A DNA stretch of 64,000 bases, from NCBI RefSeq assembly GCF_022095675.1, contig NZ_JAHYSG010000060.1:1-64000 (forward strand). Reading direction: 5' to 3'. Positions 46,727 to 55,135 of the stretch are shown here, piece after piece. Position numbers and translations under genes: made by a program. Within the stretch, counting starts at the first letter, position 1, and every line of letters starts with the position of its first letter. The notes beneath the pieces are model-generated. The model saw only the letters and a list, made by a program, of their open reading frames with translations, was not told where the DNA came from and did not search any database. Source of the DNA: Dactylosporangium sp. AC04546. Its GTDB lineage: Bacteria; Actinomycetota; Actinomycetes; Mycobacteriales; Micromonosporaceae.

Positions 46727-47763
46727 ACCACGCGCTGCGCCGCCGGTACGGGCGGCTGATGCTGGCCTATCCGCGCGCCTACCGCCGCGAGCACGGGGCC
46801 GAGATCGTCACCACGCTCATGGACGCCGCCGGGCCCGGCAGGGAGCGGCCGACCGCCGGGGAGGTCCGCGACCTGCTGCTGGGCGGGCTGCGGCAGCGCT
46901 TCCGGCTGCCGGTCGGGCGGCTCATGATGCTCGCCGCGGTGCTGACCGCGCTCACCGGCGGGGCGCTCGGCGCCGCCGCCGGGTCGGCGGCGGGCTGGGC
47001 CACGCGGGCGGCGGCGCCCCCCACCGACGCGGCCGTCGCCGAGGTCGCCGGGCTGGCGGTGGGCGGGTCCACCTGGACCTACATCTCGCGGCAGCCGGAG
47101 GCGTACGGGCTGCGGTACCAGATCATGGCCGGCCTGCCGACGTCGGACGTCCCGTGGTCGGCCGAGCAGAGCGCGGCCCGGCTGGAGGCCGCGGGCTGGC
47201 GCGTCTACCCGGCGGTGACGGGGACGACGGACATCACCTACATGGACGCGGACGGCGCCACGACCCGCACCGCCCGCACGACGGCGCTGTTCGCGCAGCG
47301 CGACGGGATCCTGATCGACGTCTCCGCCGTGGGGTCCCGGGACGGCGGCGACGATCTCGCGCTGCACGTCGTGCCCGCCGAGCCCGCACCGGTCCTGCCG
47401 CTGACGCTGCTCGGCGCGGCGCTCGGCCTGGTCGGCGGCTGGCTGCTCGTGGCGCGGCTCGGGTACCGGCTGCGCCGGGCCCGGCCCTGGCAGCGGGCCG
47501 CGATCGGCAACCTCGCGGGCGCGGCCTGGCTGCTGCTCGCGCTGCCGTCGATCGGCGTCTACTACCTCGCCTGGCGGACCGTCTCCGGGCTGGCGCACAG
47601 CAGCGTGCAGCTGAGCCCGGCCGCGTACAACGGCTACGTCTACGATCTCGGCCTGAACCCGTTCGCCGCGGCCGGGCTGCCCCTCGCGGCGGTCGTCGTC
47701 GTGCTGGCGCTCGCGGCCCGCCCGCGCCCGCCGGTGCCGGATCAGCCTGACGTGGCGAGGTAG
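46723..47763 (+). CDS. Membrane protein paired with PadR
   Basis: A 346-residue protein coupled to padR by ATGA. The N-terminus (R-Y-G-R-L-M-L-A-Y-P-R-A-Y-R-R-E-H-G-A-E-I) matches the cytoplasmic opening common to PadR-linked actinobacterial membrane proteins. Hydrophobic segments lie at about 65-90, 220-240, 257-280 and 312-335, with an extracytoplasmic domain between the first two. The role is unknown; PadR/membrane-protein pairs often answer envelope stress or toxic compounds. Confidence 0.75.
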   Translation: MNHALRRRYGRLMLAYPRAYRREHGAEIVTTLMDAAGPGRERPTAGEVRDLLLGGLRQRFRLPVGRLMMLAAVLTALTGGALGAAAGSAAGWATRAAAPPTDAAVAEVAGLAVGGSTWTYISRQPEAYGLRYQIMAGLPTSDVPWSAEQSAARLEAAGWRVYPAVTGTTDITYMDADGATTRTARTTALFAQRDGILIDVSAVGSRDGGDDLALHVVPAEPAPVLPLTLLGAALGLVGGWLLVARLGYRLRRARPWQRAAIGNLAGAAWLLLALPSIGVYYLAWRTVSGLAHSSVQLSPAAYNGYVYDLGLNPFAAAGLPLAAVVVVLALAARPRPPVPDQPDVAR

Positions 47764-47779
47764 CGCAGGGACTCGCGGG

Positions 47780-48598
47780 TCACACGTGCGCCGGGAGCCG
47801 GGCCCGGCGGGGCGCCTCCCGCACCAGGGCGACCGGGCAGGTGGTGTTGGCGATCACGGCCGACGCGACGTCGCCGACGGTGCGGTGCCGGCTGCCGAGG
47901 ACCACCAGCGAGGCCTCCGCGGCGGCGTCGAGCAGGCGGGCGGCCGGGTCGAGGCCGGCGAGGACGTCGACGGCGACCGGGACCTCGGCGAACGCCGGCC
48001 GCCAGGCGGCGAGCGCCTCGCTGAGCTGCCGGCGCTCGTCCGGGTCGGCGCCGCGGCCGGGCGGCAGGACGTGGCAGATCCGCAGGACCGCGCCGCGGCG
48101 CCGGGCGGCGTCGAAGGCGAACCAGAGGGCCGGCGCGTGCGGGACCGCGTCGTCGGCGCCGAGCACCACCGCGAGCGCGCCGGTGCCGTCCGGTGCCGCG
48201 CCGGCCACGATCACGGGGCAGGCGGCATAGGCGATGACGTGCGCGGCGGTGTGCCGGCCGTACCGGCCGAGGACCAGCAGGTCGGCCGAGCGGGTCGCCC
48301 GCACGAGGGCGGCGCCGGGCGCCCGGTCGGTGACGACGGCCCGCACGTCGAGCCCGGGGTGTTCGCCCAGGAGCGCGTCGCGGGCCGCGTCGACCAGCCG
48401 GCGGGCCGCGGTCTGCACGTCGTCGGCGAGGCCGAGCGGGCTCGTGGCCGCGTAGGCGGCGAGGTCGAGCGGCGCGTGGACCAGGCGGACGACCCCGTCC
48501 GCCGCGCCGGCCTCGGCGGCGGCGTAGCGCGCCGCCGCCCACGAGGCCGCGGATCCGTCGTACCCGACGACGACACTGTGCAGGGGGTGCAGAGCCAT
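47780..48598 (-). CDS. Universal stress protein, divergent two-domain type
   Basis: A 272-residue USP. Domain 1 opens V-V-V-G-Y-D-G-S but its ATP loop reads L-G-R-Y-G-R-H, with only part of the G-2x-G-9x-G-S motif. Domain 2 opens A-V-V-L-G-A-D-D and ends L-G-S-R-H-R-T-V-G-D. Both loops are degenerate, so it may not bind ATP. It lies 12 nt after the CBS/BON gene in the same operon. Confidence 0.85.
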   Translation of the reverse strand: MALHPLHSVVVGYDGSAASWAAARYAAAEAGAADGVVRLVHAPLDLAAYAATSPLGLADDVQTAARRLVDAARDALLGEHPGLDVRAVVTDRAPGAALVRATRSADLLVLGRYGRHTAAHVIAYAACPVIVAGAAPDGTGALAVVLGADDAVPHAPALWFAFDAARRRGAVLRICHVLPPGRGADPDERRQLSEALAAWRPAFAEVPVAVDVLAGLDPAARLLDAAAEASLVVLGSRHRTVGDVASAVIANTTCPVALVREAPRRARLPAHV

Positions 48599-48610
48599 CT
48601 CCGTGCGCCT

Positions 48611-49297
48611 TCAGACGTCGAACGTGTAGCGGTGCTGCACCGTCGTGTCGTCGAAGCCCCACTGCAGGTCCTCGGTGACGCCGACGACGCCGTCCAGCGC
48701 CCGGACCAGCCGCACGGCGATCTGCGCCGTGCTGCGCCGGTCGACCTGGCCGGCCAGGGTGACGTGGCCCTCGGCGACGCCCACGACGACCTCCATCGGG
48801 TCCAGCCACAGCACGCCCCGCAGGACGCCGTCGATGACCTCGGCCCGGATCGCGTCGTCGGGGCGCAGGTAGCGGCGCAGCAGGTCGCGGCGGGCGACGA
48901 TGCCGACCAGCCCGCCGTCGTCGTCGACGACCGGCAGCCGCTTCACCCGGTGCTGCTCCATGAGCTGCGCGGCCCGGGTGAGCGTGGCGTCCGCCGGCAC
49001 GGTCACGGCCGGGCCGGTCATGAGCTGCCCGGCGGTCTCGCCGCCGGCCTTCTCCTTGGCGACGCGGTCGCGCCGCCGCTCGAACAGCCGGGCGTGGACG
49101 TCGGCGCCGTTGAACTCGACCTTGTGCAGCAGGTCGGCCTCGGACACGACGCCGAGCACCCGCCGGTCCTCGCCGACCACCGGGAGGGCGCTGACGCCCA
49201 TCTCGACGAGCAGGTCGACGATCCTGCGATAGCCGGCGCCCGGGGCGACGGTCACCACGTTCCGGTTCATCACGTCTCGTACCAACAGCGGTTGCAT
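48611..49297 (-). CDS. CBS-pair and BON-domain protein
   Basis: A 228-residue protein from ATG 49297. Two CBS motifs (about 1-60 and 85-145) begin V-R-D-V-M-N and M-T-G-P-A-V-T-V, joined by a charged linker, and a C-terminal BON domain starts near residue 155 (G-V-L-W-L-D-P, then G-H-V-T-L-A-G-Q-V-D). CBS pairs sense adenine nucleotides; BON is linked to membranes or stress. In M. tuberculosis the CBS protein Hrp1 (Rv2626c) is a strong DosR target. Start and -10 geometry predict a leaderless mRNA. Confidence 0.9.
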   Translation of the reverse strand: MQPLLVRDVMNRNVVTVAPGAGYRRIVDLLVEMGVSALPVVGEDRRVLGVVSEADLLHKVEFNGADVHARLFERRRDRVAKEKAGGETAGQLMTGPAVTVPADATLTRAAQLMEQHRVKRLPVVDDDGGLVGIVARRDLLRRYLRPDDAIRAEVIDGVLRGVLWLDPMEVVVGVAEGHVTLAGQVDRRSTAQIAVRLVRALDGVVGVTEDLQWGFDDTTVQHRYTFDV

Positions 49298-49303
49298 GCC
49301 TCC

Positions 49304-49346
49304 ACCGTGCCGTGCACGCGGGACCGGCACACGGGCCGAAGGTCAC
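49304..49346 (-). promoter_or_regulatory. DosR-like box and -10 for the CBS/BON gene (leaderless)
   Basis: Box GTGACCTTCGGCCC (49346 to 49333), identical to that of the P-type ATPase, is followed after 23 nt by CACGGT (49309 to 49304). The ATG lies 7 nt further, at 49297. Confidence 0.7.
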
Positions 49347-49347
49347 C

Positions 49348-49758
49348 TCACGACGGGACCGGCACCAGCTCGTAGCCGGTGACGAGATCGCAGTCGATGC
49401 CGACGACGCAGTTCATCGTGTCGTCGACCCACGGCTGCAGCAGCCGCTCGTACCGCGCGACGCGGCCCTCGTCGAGGATCAGCCGCGCGGTGCCGGTGAC
49501 GACCACGGTCCAGCCGGCGTGGGCGCCGACGTCGATCGTGTCGGCCTCGTACGCGACGACGACCGGCCCGTTGGTGGTCGCGGTCGAGCCGAGGGCCGCG
49601 CCGAGGTTGGTCCGGATGATGATCGTGCCGCCGTCGAGCAGGTGGTTCACCGGCCGGATCGCGGGCAGCGCCCGCTGGGTGAACACCACCCGGCCGACCG
49701 GCACCGACGCCAGCAGCTCCAGGCAGCGTTCCCGGCTCAGTGACCGCAGTTGCGCCAT
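49348..49758 (-). CDS. PNPOx-like flavin/F420-fold protein
   Basis: A 136-residue split-barrel protein of the pyridoxamine 5'-phosphate oxidase-like (Pfam Pyridox_ox_2) group. It has L-S-R-E-R-C-L-E-L-L-A-S-V-P-V-G-R-V-V-F, then A-I-R-P-V-N-H-L and V-V-V-T-G-T-A-R-L. It probably binds FMN or F420, though no true oxidase activity can be assigned. Rv0080 of the M. tuberculosis DosR regulon is of this kind. AAGGAG precedes the start. Confidence 0.88.
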   Translation of the reverse strand: MAQLRSLSRERCLELLASVPVGRVVFTQRALPAIRPVNHLLDGGTIIIRTNLGAALGSTATTNGPVVVAYEADTIDVGAHAGWTVVVTGTARLILDEGRVARYERLLQPWVDDTMNCVVGIDCDLVTGYELVPVPS

Positions 49759-49791
49759 CGTGCTCCTTCTTGGTCCCGCCCGATCCCGTCG

Positions 49792-49834
49792 ACCCTGCCG
49801 CGCCCGGCGGGACCCCACCAGGGCCGAACGGCCC
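49792..49834 (-). promoter_or_regulatory. DosR-like box and -10 for the PNPOx-like gene
   Basis: Box GGGCCGTTCGGCCC (49834 to 49821), nearly a perfect palindrome, is followed after 23 nt by CAGGGT (49797 to 49792). The predicted leader is about 27 nt. Confidence 0.7.
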
Positions 49835-49843
49835 GGGTCACCC

Positions 49844-49936
49844 GGGACCTTCCGCGCCGCCCGCCGGATCGACGCCGGGTCCCGGCCCCGGCGGGACCAT
49901 CGCCCCTGGCCGGCCACGCACCTTCGGGGGCAGGGT
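49844..49936 (+). promoter_or_regulatory. Two DosR-like boxes and -10 for the Acg/CoA-transferase operon
   Basis: Distal GGGACCTTCCGCGC (49844-49857) and proximal GGGACCATCGCCCC (49893-49906) boxes are followed after 24 nt by CAGGGT (49931-49936). The ATG at 49944 is 8 nt after the hexamer, so the leader is 0-1 nt. Confidence 0.65.
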
Positions 49937-49943
49937 CAGGGGC

Positions 49944-50942
49944 ATGGAGCTTCCGGACCGCACGGCCGCGGCCTGCGTGCGCGCGGCCGTCACGGCACCC
50001 TCGATGCACAACACCCAGCCGTGGCTGTTCCGCCTCGGTACCGACCGGATCGAGATCGTCACCGACCCGCGCCGCGCCCTCGCGGTCGTCGACCCCGACG
50101 GCCGGGCCATGCACCTGAGCCTCGGCGCCGCCGTGTGCAACCTCCGCCTCGCGCTGGCCGGCGCGGGCTGGACCTCCCGCCTCGAGGGGCCGGGCCTGGT
50201 GCTGCTGGGCCCGCGGCGCGAGCCGTCCGACGGCGTGCAGGTCCTGGCGTCGGCCATCGGTCACCGCCGCACCAACCGCGGCCCCTACACCGCCGCGCCC
50301 GTCGGGGACGACGTGCTCGACGCGCTGCGGGTCGCCGCGGCCGGCCCGGACGTCCGCCTGACCGTGCTCGACCCGGTGCGCCGCAGCGCCGTGCTGGCCC
50401 TCACCCAGGCCGCCGACGACCGTCAGCGCGGCGATCCGGCCTACCGCTGCGAGCTCGCCCGGTGGACGGACGCCGACGGCAACCGCCGCGACGGCGTGAC
50501 GGCCCGGACGTTCGGCCCACGGGCGGCCACGGCCGCGCTGCCGCTGCGCGACTTCGGCCTCACCCTGCCGCTCGTCGAGCGCACCGCCGCCCGCTTCGAG
50601 CAGCAGCCGCTGCTGGTGGTGCTGCACAGCCGCCGGGACACGCCCGCCGCGTGGGCCGCCGCCGGGCGGGCGCTGCAGCGGGTCCTGCTCACCGCGACCG
50701 TCCACGGCCTGGCCACCCAGCCGATGACGCAGGCCCTGGAGGTGCCCGATTTCCGGCGGTACCTCGAGGACCCGGACGGCCGGTGGCACCCGCAGATGAT
50801 CCTGCGCGTCGGCCACGCCCAGCCGGCGCCGGCCGGGCCGCGCCGCGACATCCGCGACATGGTGCTCCGCGAGCCGGACCAGCGGCCCCTGCCGCGCTCG
50901 ACCGCGTTCCCCCGGACCACGCTGGCCGGGGCCGGCCGATGA
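49944..50942 (+). CDS. Acg-family nitroreductase-like protein
   Basis: A 332-residue Acg-type protein: A-P-S-M-H-N-T-Q-P-W-L-F at residues 18-29 and R-R-T-N-R-G-P-Y near 110. The second motif, S-L-G-A-A-V-C-N, replaces the usual S-C-G-A-A-L-H-H, so this copy is the most divergent of the five. First gene of an operon, coupled to the CoA-transferase by ATGA. Confidence 0.87.
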   Translation: MELPDRTAAACVRAAVTAPSMHNTQPWLFRLGTDRIEIVTDPRRALAVVDPDGRAMHLSLGAAVCNLRLALAGAGWTSRLEGPGLVLLGPRREPSDGVQVLASAIGHRRTNRGPYTAAPVGDDVLDALRVAAAGPDVRLTVLDPVRRSAVLALTQAADDRQRGDPAYRCELARWTDADGNRRDGVTARTFGPRAATAALPLRDFGLTLPLVERTAARFEQQPLLVVLHSRRDTPAAWAAAGRALQRVLLTATVHGLATQPMTQALEVPDFRRYLEDPDGRWHPQMILRVGHAQPAPAGPRRDIRDMVLREPDQRPLPRSTAFPRTTLAGAGR

Positions 50943-52174
50943 CCCGCACCGTGACCGAGCCGCAGCTCGCCCGCGTCCTCGGCGCGCTGCCCGGCACACC
51001 GCGGATCGTCGCGAGCGGCAACTTCGCCGCGCCCCGCCGCCTGCTGGCCGTCGCCGACGCCGCCGTGGCCGAGTTCCGGCTGTTCATGCTCAACGCGCAG
51101 CCCGGCATCCCGGACCGCGACGGCGTCGGCTACGAGACGCCGTTCGTGGGGCCGGGCATGCGGGGCCACCCGAGGCTGCGGTACTTCCCGTGCCGGCTGT
51201 CCCTGGTGCCCGCGCTGCTGCGGCAGCGCCTGCGGCCCGACGTCGTGCTGCTGCACACCGCCCGCCCGTCAGGCGGGACGGTGAGCCTGGGCGTCGAGGT
51301 CAACGTCCTGCCGGCCGCGGTCGAGGCGGTCCGCGCCCGGGGCGGGATCGTCGTGGCGCAGGCGAACGCCGCGATGCCGGTCACGTACGGCGACGCGCAG
51401 CTGCCGCTGGACGCCGTCGACTACCTGCTGGAGGCGGACGAGCCCCTCGCCGCGCACGCCGCCGCGGCGCCCGACGCGACGTCGGCCGCGATCGGCGACC
51501 GGGTCGCCGCGCTGATCCCGGCGGCCGCCACGCTGCAGCTGGGCATCGGCGCGATCCCCGACGCCACGCTCGGCGCCCTGCTCGACCGGCGCGGCCTGCG
51601 GATCTGGTCGGAGATGTTCTCCGACGGGGCGCTCACCCTGGAGAAGGCCGGCTGCCTCGAGCGCGACACGCCGGTGACGGCCTCGTTCTGCTTCGGCTCG
51701 GCCGAGCTGTACGACTGGGTCGACCGCAACCCGCGGGTGCGGATGCTGCGCACCGAGAAGACCAACGACCCGGCCGCGATCGCGGCGCAGCCGGCGCTGT
51801 TCAGCGTCAACAGCGCGCTGCAGGTCGACCTGTTCGCGCAGGCGAACGCGAGCCGGGTCGGCACCCGCACCCACTCGGGGTTCGGCGGGCAGACCGACTT
51901 CATCGTGGGCGCCATGCACTCGCCGGGCGGCCACGCGATCATCGCGCTGCGCTCGTGGCACCCGAAGGCCGACGTCTCCGCGGTGGTACCGCTGCTGACC
52001 GGGCCGGTGACGTCGTTCCAGCACAGCTACATCGTCACCGAGCAGGGCACCGCCCGGATCTGGGGCCGCGACTCGGTCGAGCAGGCGCAGGAGATCCTCG
52101 GCCACGCCGCCCACCCGGACGCCCGCCCCGGCCTGCGCGACGCCGGCCGGGGCCTCGGGCTGCCGCTGCGCTGA
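50939..52174 (+). CDS. Acetyl-CoA hydrolase/CoA-transferase family protein
   Basis: A 411-residue class I CoA-transferase-like enzyme (AcetylCoA_hydro N and C domains). Key segments: L-Q-L-G-I-G-A-I-P-D-A-T-L near residue 200, the catalytic-Glu region I-W-S-E-M-F-S-D-G, and the C-domain G-G-Q-T-D-F-I-V-G-A and E-Q-G-T-A-R-I. The expected reaction moves CoA between acetyl-CoA and another acid (butyrate, 4-hydroxybutyrate or succinate), yielding acetate. In the fermentation set it would drain acetyl-CoA from PFL. The acceptor cannot be told from sequence. Confidence 0.88.
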   Translation: MTRTVTEPQLARVLGALPGTPRIVASGNFAAPRRLLAVADAAVAEFRLFMLNAQPGIPDRDGVGYETPFVGPGMRGHPRLRYFPCRLSLVPALLRQRLRPDVVLLHTARPSGGTVSLGVEVNVLPAAVEAVRARGGIVVAQANAAMPVTYGDAQLPLDAVDYLLEADEPLAAHAAAAPDATSAAIGDRVAALIPAAATLQLGIGAIPDATLGALLDRRGLRIWSEMFSDGALTLEKAGCLERDTPVTASFCFGSAELYDWVDRNPRVRMLRTEKTNDPAAIAAQPALFSVNSALQVDLFAQANASRVGTRTHSGFGGQTDFIVGAMHSPGGHAIIALRSWHPKADVSAVVPLLTGPVTSFQHSYIVTEQGTARIWGRDSVEQAQEILGHAAHPDARPGLRDAGRGLGLPLR

Positions 52175-52204
52175 GCGGGGCCTTGTCGCTTCAAAACAGT
52201 CGCT

Positions 52205-52900
52205 TCAGAACATCACCGGCGAGCGGAACCCGGGCTGCGCGTCGTCGGTGTCGTCGACGACGGCGGACAGGTGGCTCACCACGTCGACGACGCCGTCGAC
52301 GCGCTCCACCTGGCGCACCAGCGACGGCACCACGGAGGCGCTCTCGACCTCGCCGAGCAGCGTCACCACGCCGTCGTCGACCTCGACGCGCAGGCTCGCG
52401 GCGTCGACCCCGACCAGGCCGTCGACGGCCTCGGCGAGGATCTCGCGGCGGATCTCCGCGTCGGAGCGCAGGAAGACCTTGAGCAGGTCGCGGCGGGTCA
52501 CCATGCCGATGAGCCGGCCCAGCGCGTCGACCACGGGCAGCCGCTTCAGCTGGGCGGAGTCCATGATCCGGGCCGCCGCGGCGAGCGACGTCGTCGACAT
52601 GACGGTGACCGCCGGCGCGTTCATCAGCTCCCCGGCCGCGGTCGCGTGCGCCTTGCCGCGGGCCTGGCGGGTCTGCCGGCTCTCGAACAGCCGGAACCGC
52701 TCGTCGTCGCCGGCGAACTCGATCTTCGGGGTGAGGTCGGCGGACGAGACCACCCCGACGACCCGGTCGAACCGGTCGATGACCGGCACGGCGTTCACCT
52801 CGTGCGCCTCCAGCAGGTCGACGATCTCCTTGAAGGGCGTGTCCGCCTGCACGGACACCGCGCCGATGGTCATCACGTCGGCCACGTTCCAGCGGCTCAT
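52205..52900 (-). CDS. CBS-pair and BON-domain protein
   Basis: A 231-residue protein starting at ATG 52900 after GAGGAGG. CBS motifs begin V-A-D-V-M-T-I-G-A-V and L-M-N-A-P-A-V-T-V. A BON domain from about 160 has G-V-V-T-L-L-G-E-V-E-S-A and ends V-V-S-H-L-S. Paralogue of 48611 with the same order and length. Probably an adenylate-sensing regulator of unknown partner. Confidence 0.9.
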   Translation of the reverse strand: MSRWNVADVMTIGAVSVQADTPFKEIVDLLEAHEVNAVPVIDRFDRVVGVVSSADLTPKIEFAGDDERFRLFESRQTRQARGKAHATAAGELMNAPAVTVMSTTSLAAAARIMDSAQLKRLPVVDALGRLIGMVTRRDLLKVFLRSDAEIRREILAEAVDGLVGVDAASLRVEVDDGVVTLLGEVESASVVPSLVRQVERVDGVVDVVSHLSAVVDDTDDAQPGFRSPVMF

Positions 52901-52937
52901 CTCGGCCTCCTCTGCATCGTTGTGGCATCTCGGGCCG

Positions 52938-52981
52938 ACCGTACGGCTGCTCGTGAACCCCGGGGCAGGGCCGAACGGCAC
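52938..52981 (-). promoter_or_regulatory. DosR-like box and -10 for the CBS/BON gene at 52900
   Basis: Box GTGCCGTTCGGCCC (52981 to 52968) is followed after 24 nt by TACGGT (52943 to 52938), the only full TANNNT in the set. The predicted leader is about 31 nt. Confidence 0.65.
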
Positions 52982-53018
52982 CCGTCACGGGAGCCGTTGG
53001 GCAGCTTCCGCCGCCCTG

Positions 53019-53062
53019 AGGACCTTCGGCCTTGTCACCGGACCGGCGCGGCGAGGGAGGAT
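53019..53062 (+). promoter_or_regulatory. DosR-like box and -10 for the USP/Acg operon
   Basis: Box AGGACCTTCGGCCT (53019-53032) is followed after 24 nt by GAGGAT (53057-53062). The predicted leader is about 38 nt and contains GGGAGG. Confidence 0.6.
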
Positions 53063-53106
53063 GGCGGTGAGGGACCACACCAGCGCGTGATGCCGGGAGG
53101 TTTCCC

Positions 53107-54012
53107 ATGGCGTACGAGTACGGGCCGATCGTCGTCGGCGTCGACGGATCGGCCGACAGCACGGGTGCGGTGCGCTGGGCCGCCGATGAGGCCTGCCGCT
53201 GGACCCGCACGCTCGTGGCGGTGCACGCGGTCGAGCCGGGCGAGCCCGCCAAGCCCGCCGAGCCCGGCCAGCCCGGACCGGCGGGCGGTGCGGACATCGC
53301 CGCGGCCGCCGCGGCGGAGGCCCGGCGCTGGTGTGTCGGCGTCGCCGCCACCGGCGAGACCCGGGCCGGGCCGCCGGTGGACGTGCTGCGGCAGATGGCG
53401 GAGCAGGCGCGGCTGCTGGTGGTCGGCGGGCGGGGCACGTCCAGGCATCCGACGGCGCCGCTCGGCCCGGTCAGCCGGGCGCTCGCCGCCCGGGCCGGCG
53501 CCCCGGTCCTCGTCGTGCACAACGCCCGGCGGTGGGCCTCCCCCGACGCCGTCCTGCCGCGTGACGGGCCGGTGGTCGTCGGCTTCGACGGTTCGGACTC
53601 CGCCGGGCGTGCGCTGCGCCTCGCCTTCGCGGAGGCCGCGGCCCGGTGCAGCCGGCTCGTCATCCTGCAGGCCTGGCAGCACCTGGAGCTGTGGCGGCCG
53701 GGCGGGGACCGGGCGGCCGACCTGTGCGACAACGCGACCGTCGTCCACGAGTCGCTGTGCGCGGTGGCCCAGCCGTGGCGGGCCCGGTACCCGCTGGTGG
53801 AGGTCGAGATCCGCGGCGAGCCCGGCGACCCGGTCATGGCGCTCACCACGGCGTCGCAGTGGGCCGGGCTGCTGGTGCTCGGCACGCGGTGCCCGGCCGA
53901 CCCGGTCCAGCCGTCCCGGCCGTCGGTGAGCAGCCGCGTCCTGCGGTACGCCGCCTGCCCGGTGCTGGTCGCCCACGGCCCGAGCCGGGTCCCGGCGGCC
54001 GCGGCGGCATGA
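53107..54012 (+). CDS. Universal stress protein with Pro-rich insert
   Basis: A 301-residue tandem USP. Domain 1 (I-V-V-G-V-D-G-S) carries an insert of repeated E-P-G/K-P-A units near residue 45, where the usual aromatic loop lies, and its ATP loop is G-G-R-G-T-S-R. Domain 2 (V-V-V-G-F-D-G-S) ends G-T-R-C-P-A-D, a degenerate loop. Nucleotide binding is doubtful in the second domain. First gene of an operon with the Acg copy 42 nt downstream. Confidence 0.88.
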   Translation: MAYEYGPIVVGVDGSADSTGAVRWAADEACRWTRTLVAVHAVEPGEPAKPAEPGQPGPAGGADIAAAAAAEARRWCVGVAATGETRAGPPVDVLRQMAEQARLLVVGGRGTSRHPTAPLGPVSRALAARAGAPVLVVHNARRWASPDAVLPRDGPVVVGFDGSDSAGRALRLAFAEAAARCSRLVILQAWQHLELWRPGGDRAADLCDNATVVHESLCAVAQPWRARYPLVEVEIRGEPGDPVMALTTASQWAGLLVLGTRCPADPVQPSRPSVSSRVLRYAACPVLVAHGPSRVPAAAAA

Positions 54013-54054
54013 ACGCCCGGCACGCCGGGCAGCATCCGCCGGAAGGAGGTCGCC

Positions 54055-55059
54055 ATGACACTGCTCGTCGGGTCCGCGAGCCGGATCCTCGCCGACGCGG
54101 CCCTGGCCGCCCTGCGGGCGCCGTCGGTGCTCAACACCCAGCCGTGGCGCTGGCACATCGAACGCGACACCGCGCGGCTGTCCGCCGACCGGAGCCGCCG
54201 CCTGGCCCGGATCGACCCGGACGGGCGCCTGATGCTGCTCAGCTGCGGCGCCGCCCTGCACCACGCGTGCGTCACGCTCGCCGCCGGCGGGGTCGACTTC
54301 GCGGTGGACCCGCTGCCGGACCAGGACGCACCCGAGGCGCTGGCGATCATCCGGTACCGCGGCGACACTGCGCCCTCGGCCACGGCGCAGCGCCTGCGGG
54401 ACGCCATCGCGGTGCGCTGGTCCGACCGCCGGCCGTTCTCCGGCACGCCGGTGCCCGACGAGACGCTCGAACGGCTGCGCGTGACGGCCGGACGGCCCGG
54501 CGCCCACCTGCACCTCGTGCGGGCCTCCGAGCTGGTCACGGTGATCGCCGCCGCGGGGCACGCGGCGGCCGCCGAGATGGCCGACCCCACCTACCGCGCC
54601 GAGCTGCTGTCCTGGCTCCGCCCGGCGGGCATGGGCCGCGACGGCATGCCCGTCGACACGATCACCCCGCCGGGTGTGCGGCAGGTGCCGCTGCGCGACT
54701 TCACGACCGCCGGCTGGCTGCCGGCCATCTACAGCGACACCGACGTCGCCGACCGCGAGGCGCGCTACGGCATCGTGGTGACCGACGGCGACGGCCCGGC
54801 CGACTGGCTGCGGGCCGGCGTCACCCTGTCGGCCGCCCTGCTCGCCGCCACCGCGGATGGGCTGGCCACCTCCGCGATGAGCGATCTGGTCGAGGAGCCG
54901 GCCGCCCGGATCGCCCTGCAACGGATGCTCGGCGACGTCGGCTACCCGGCGATCGGTGTCCGGATCGGGGTGCCGGCGGCCGGGCCTCCCCCGCCGAGGG
55001 CGCCGCGCCGCCCCGCGGCCGAGATGGTGGAGATCGTCGCCGAGTCTGCCCCCGGCTGA
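54055..55059 (+). CDS. Acg-family nitroreductase-like protein
   Basis: A 334-residue Acg protein with A-P-S-V-L-N-T-Q-P-W-R-W near residue 23, S-C-G-A-A-L-H-H near 62, and R-W-S-D-R-R-P-F near 120. GGAAGGAGG precedes the ATG. The C-terminal tail is Pro-rich (G-P-P-P-P-R-A-P-R-R-P). Confidence 0.88.
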   Translation: MTLLVGSASRILADAALAALRAPSVLNTQPWRWHIERDTARLSADRSRRLARIDPDGRLMLLSCGAALHHACVTLAAGGVDFAVDPLPDQDAPEALAIIRYRGDTAPSATAQRLRDAIAVRWSDRRPFSGTPVPDETLERLRVTAGRPGAHLHLVRASELVTVIAAAGHAAAAEMADPTYRAELLSWLRPAGMGRDGMPVDTITPPGVRQVPLRDFTTAGWLPAIYSDTDVADREARYGIVVTDGDGPADWLRAGVTLSAALLAATADGLATSAMSDLVEEPAARIALQRMLGDVGYPAIGVRIGVPAAGPPPPRAPRRPAAEMVEIVAESAPG

Positions 55060-55135
55060 GCGGGCCGGCAGTTCGCCCCGCTGCTGCCGTTCCATTTCGG
55101 CGGCCCCGGCGCGGACGAGCTGTGGCGGCCGCGCG

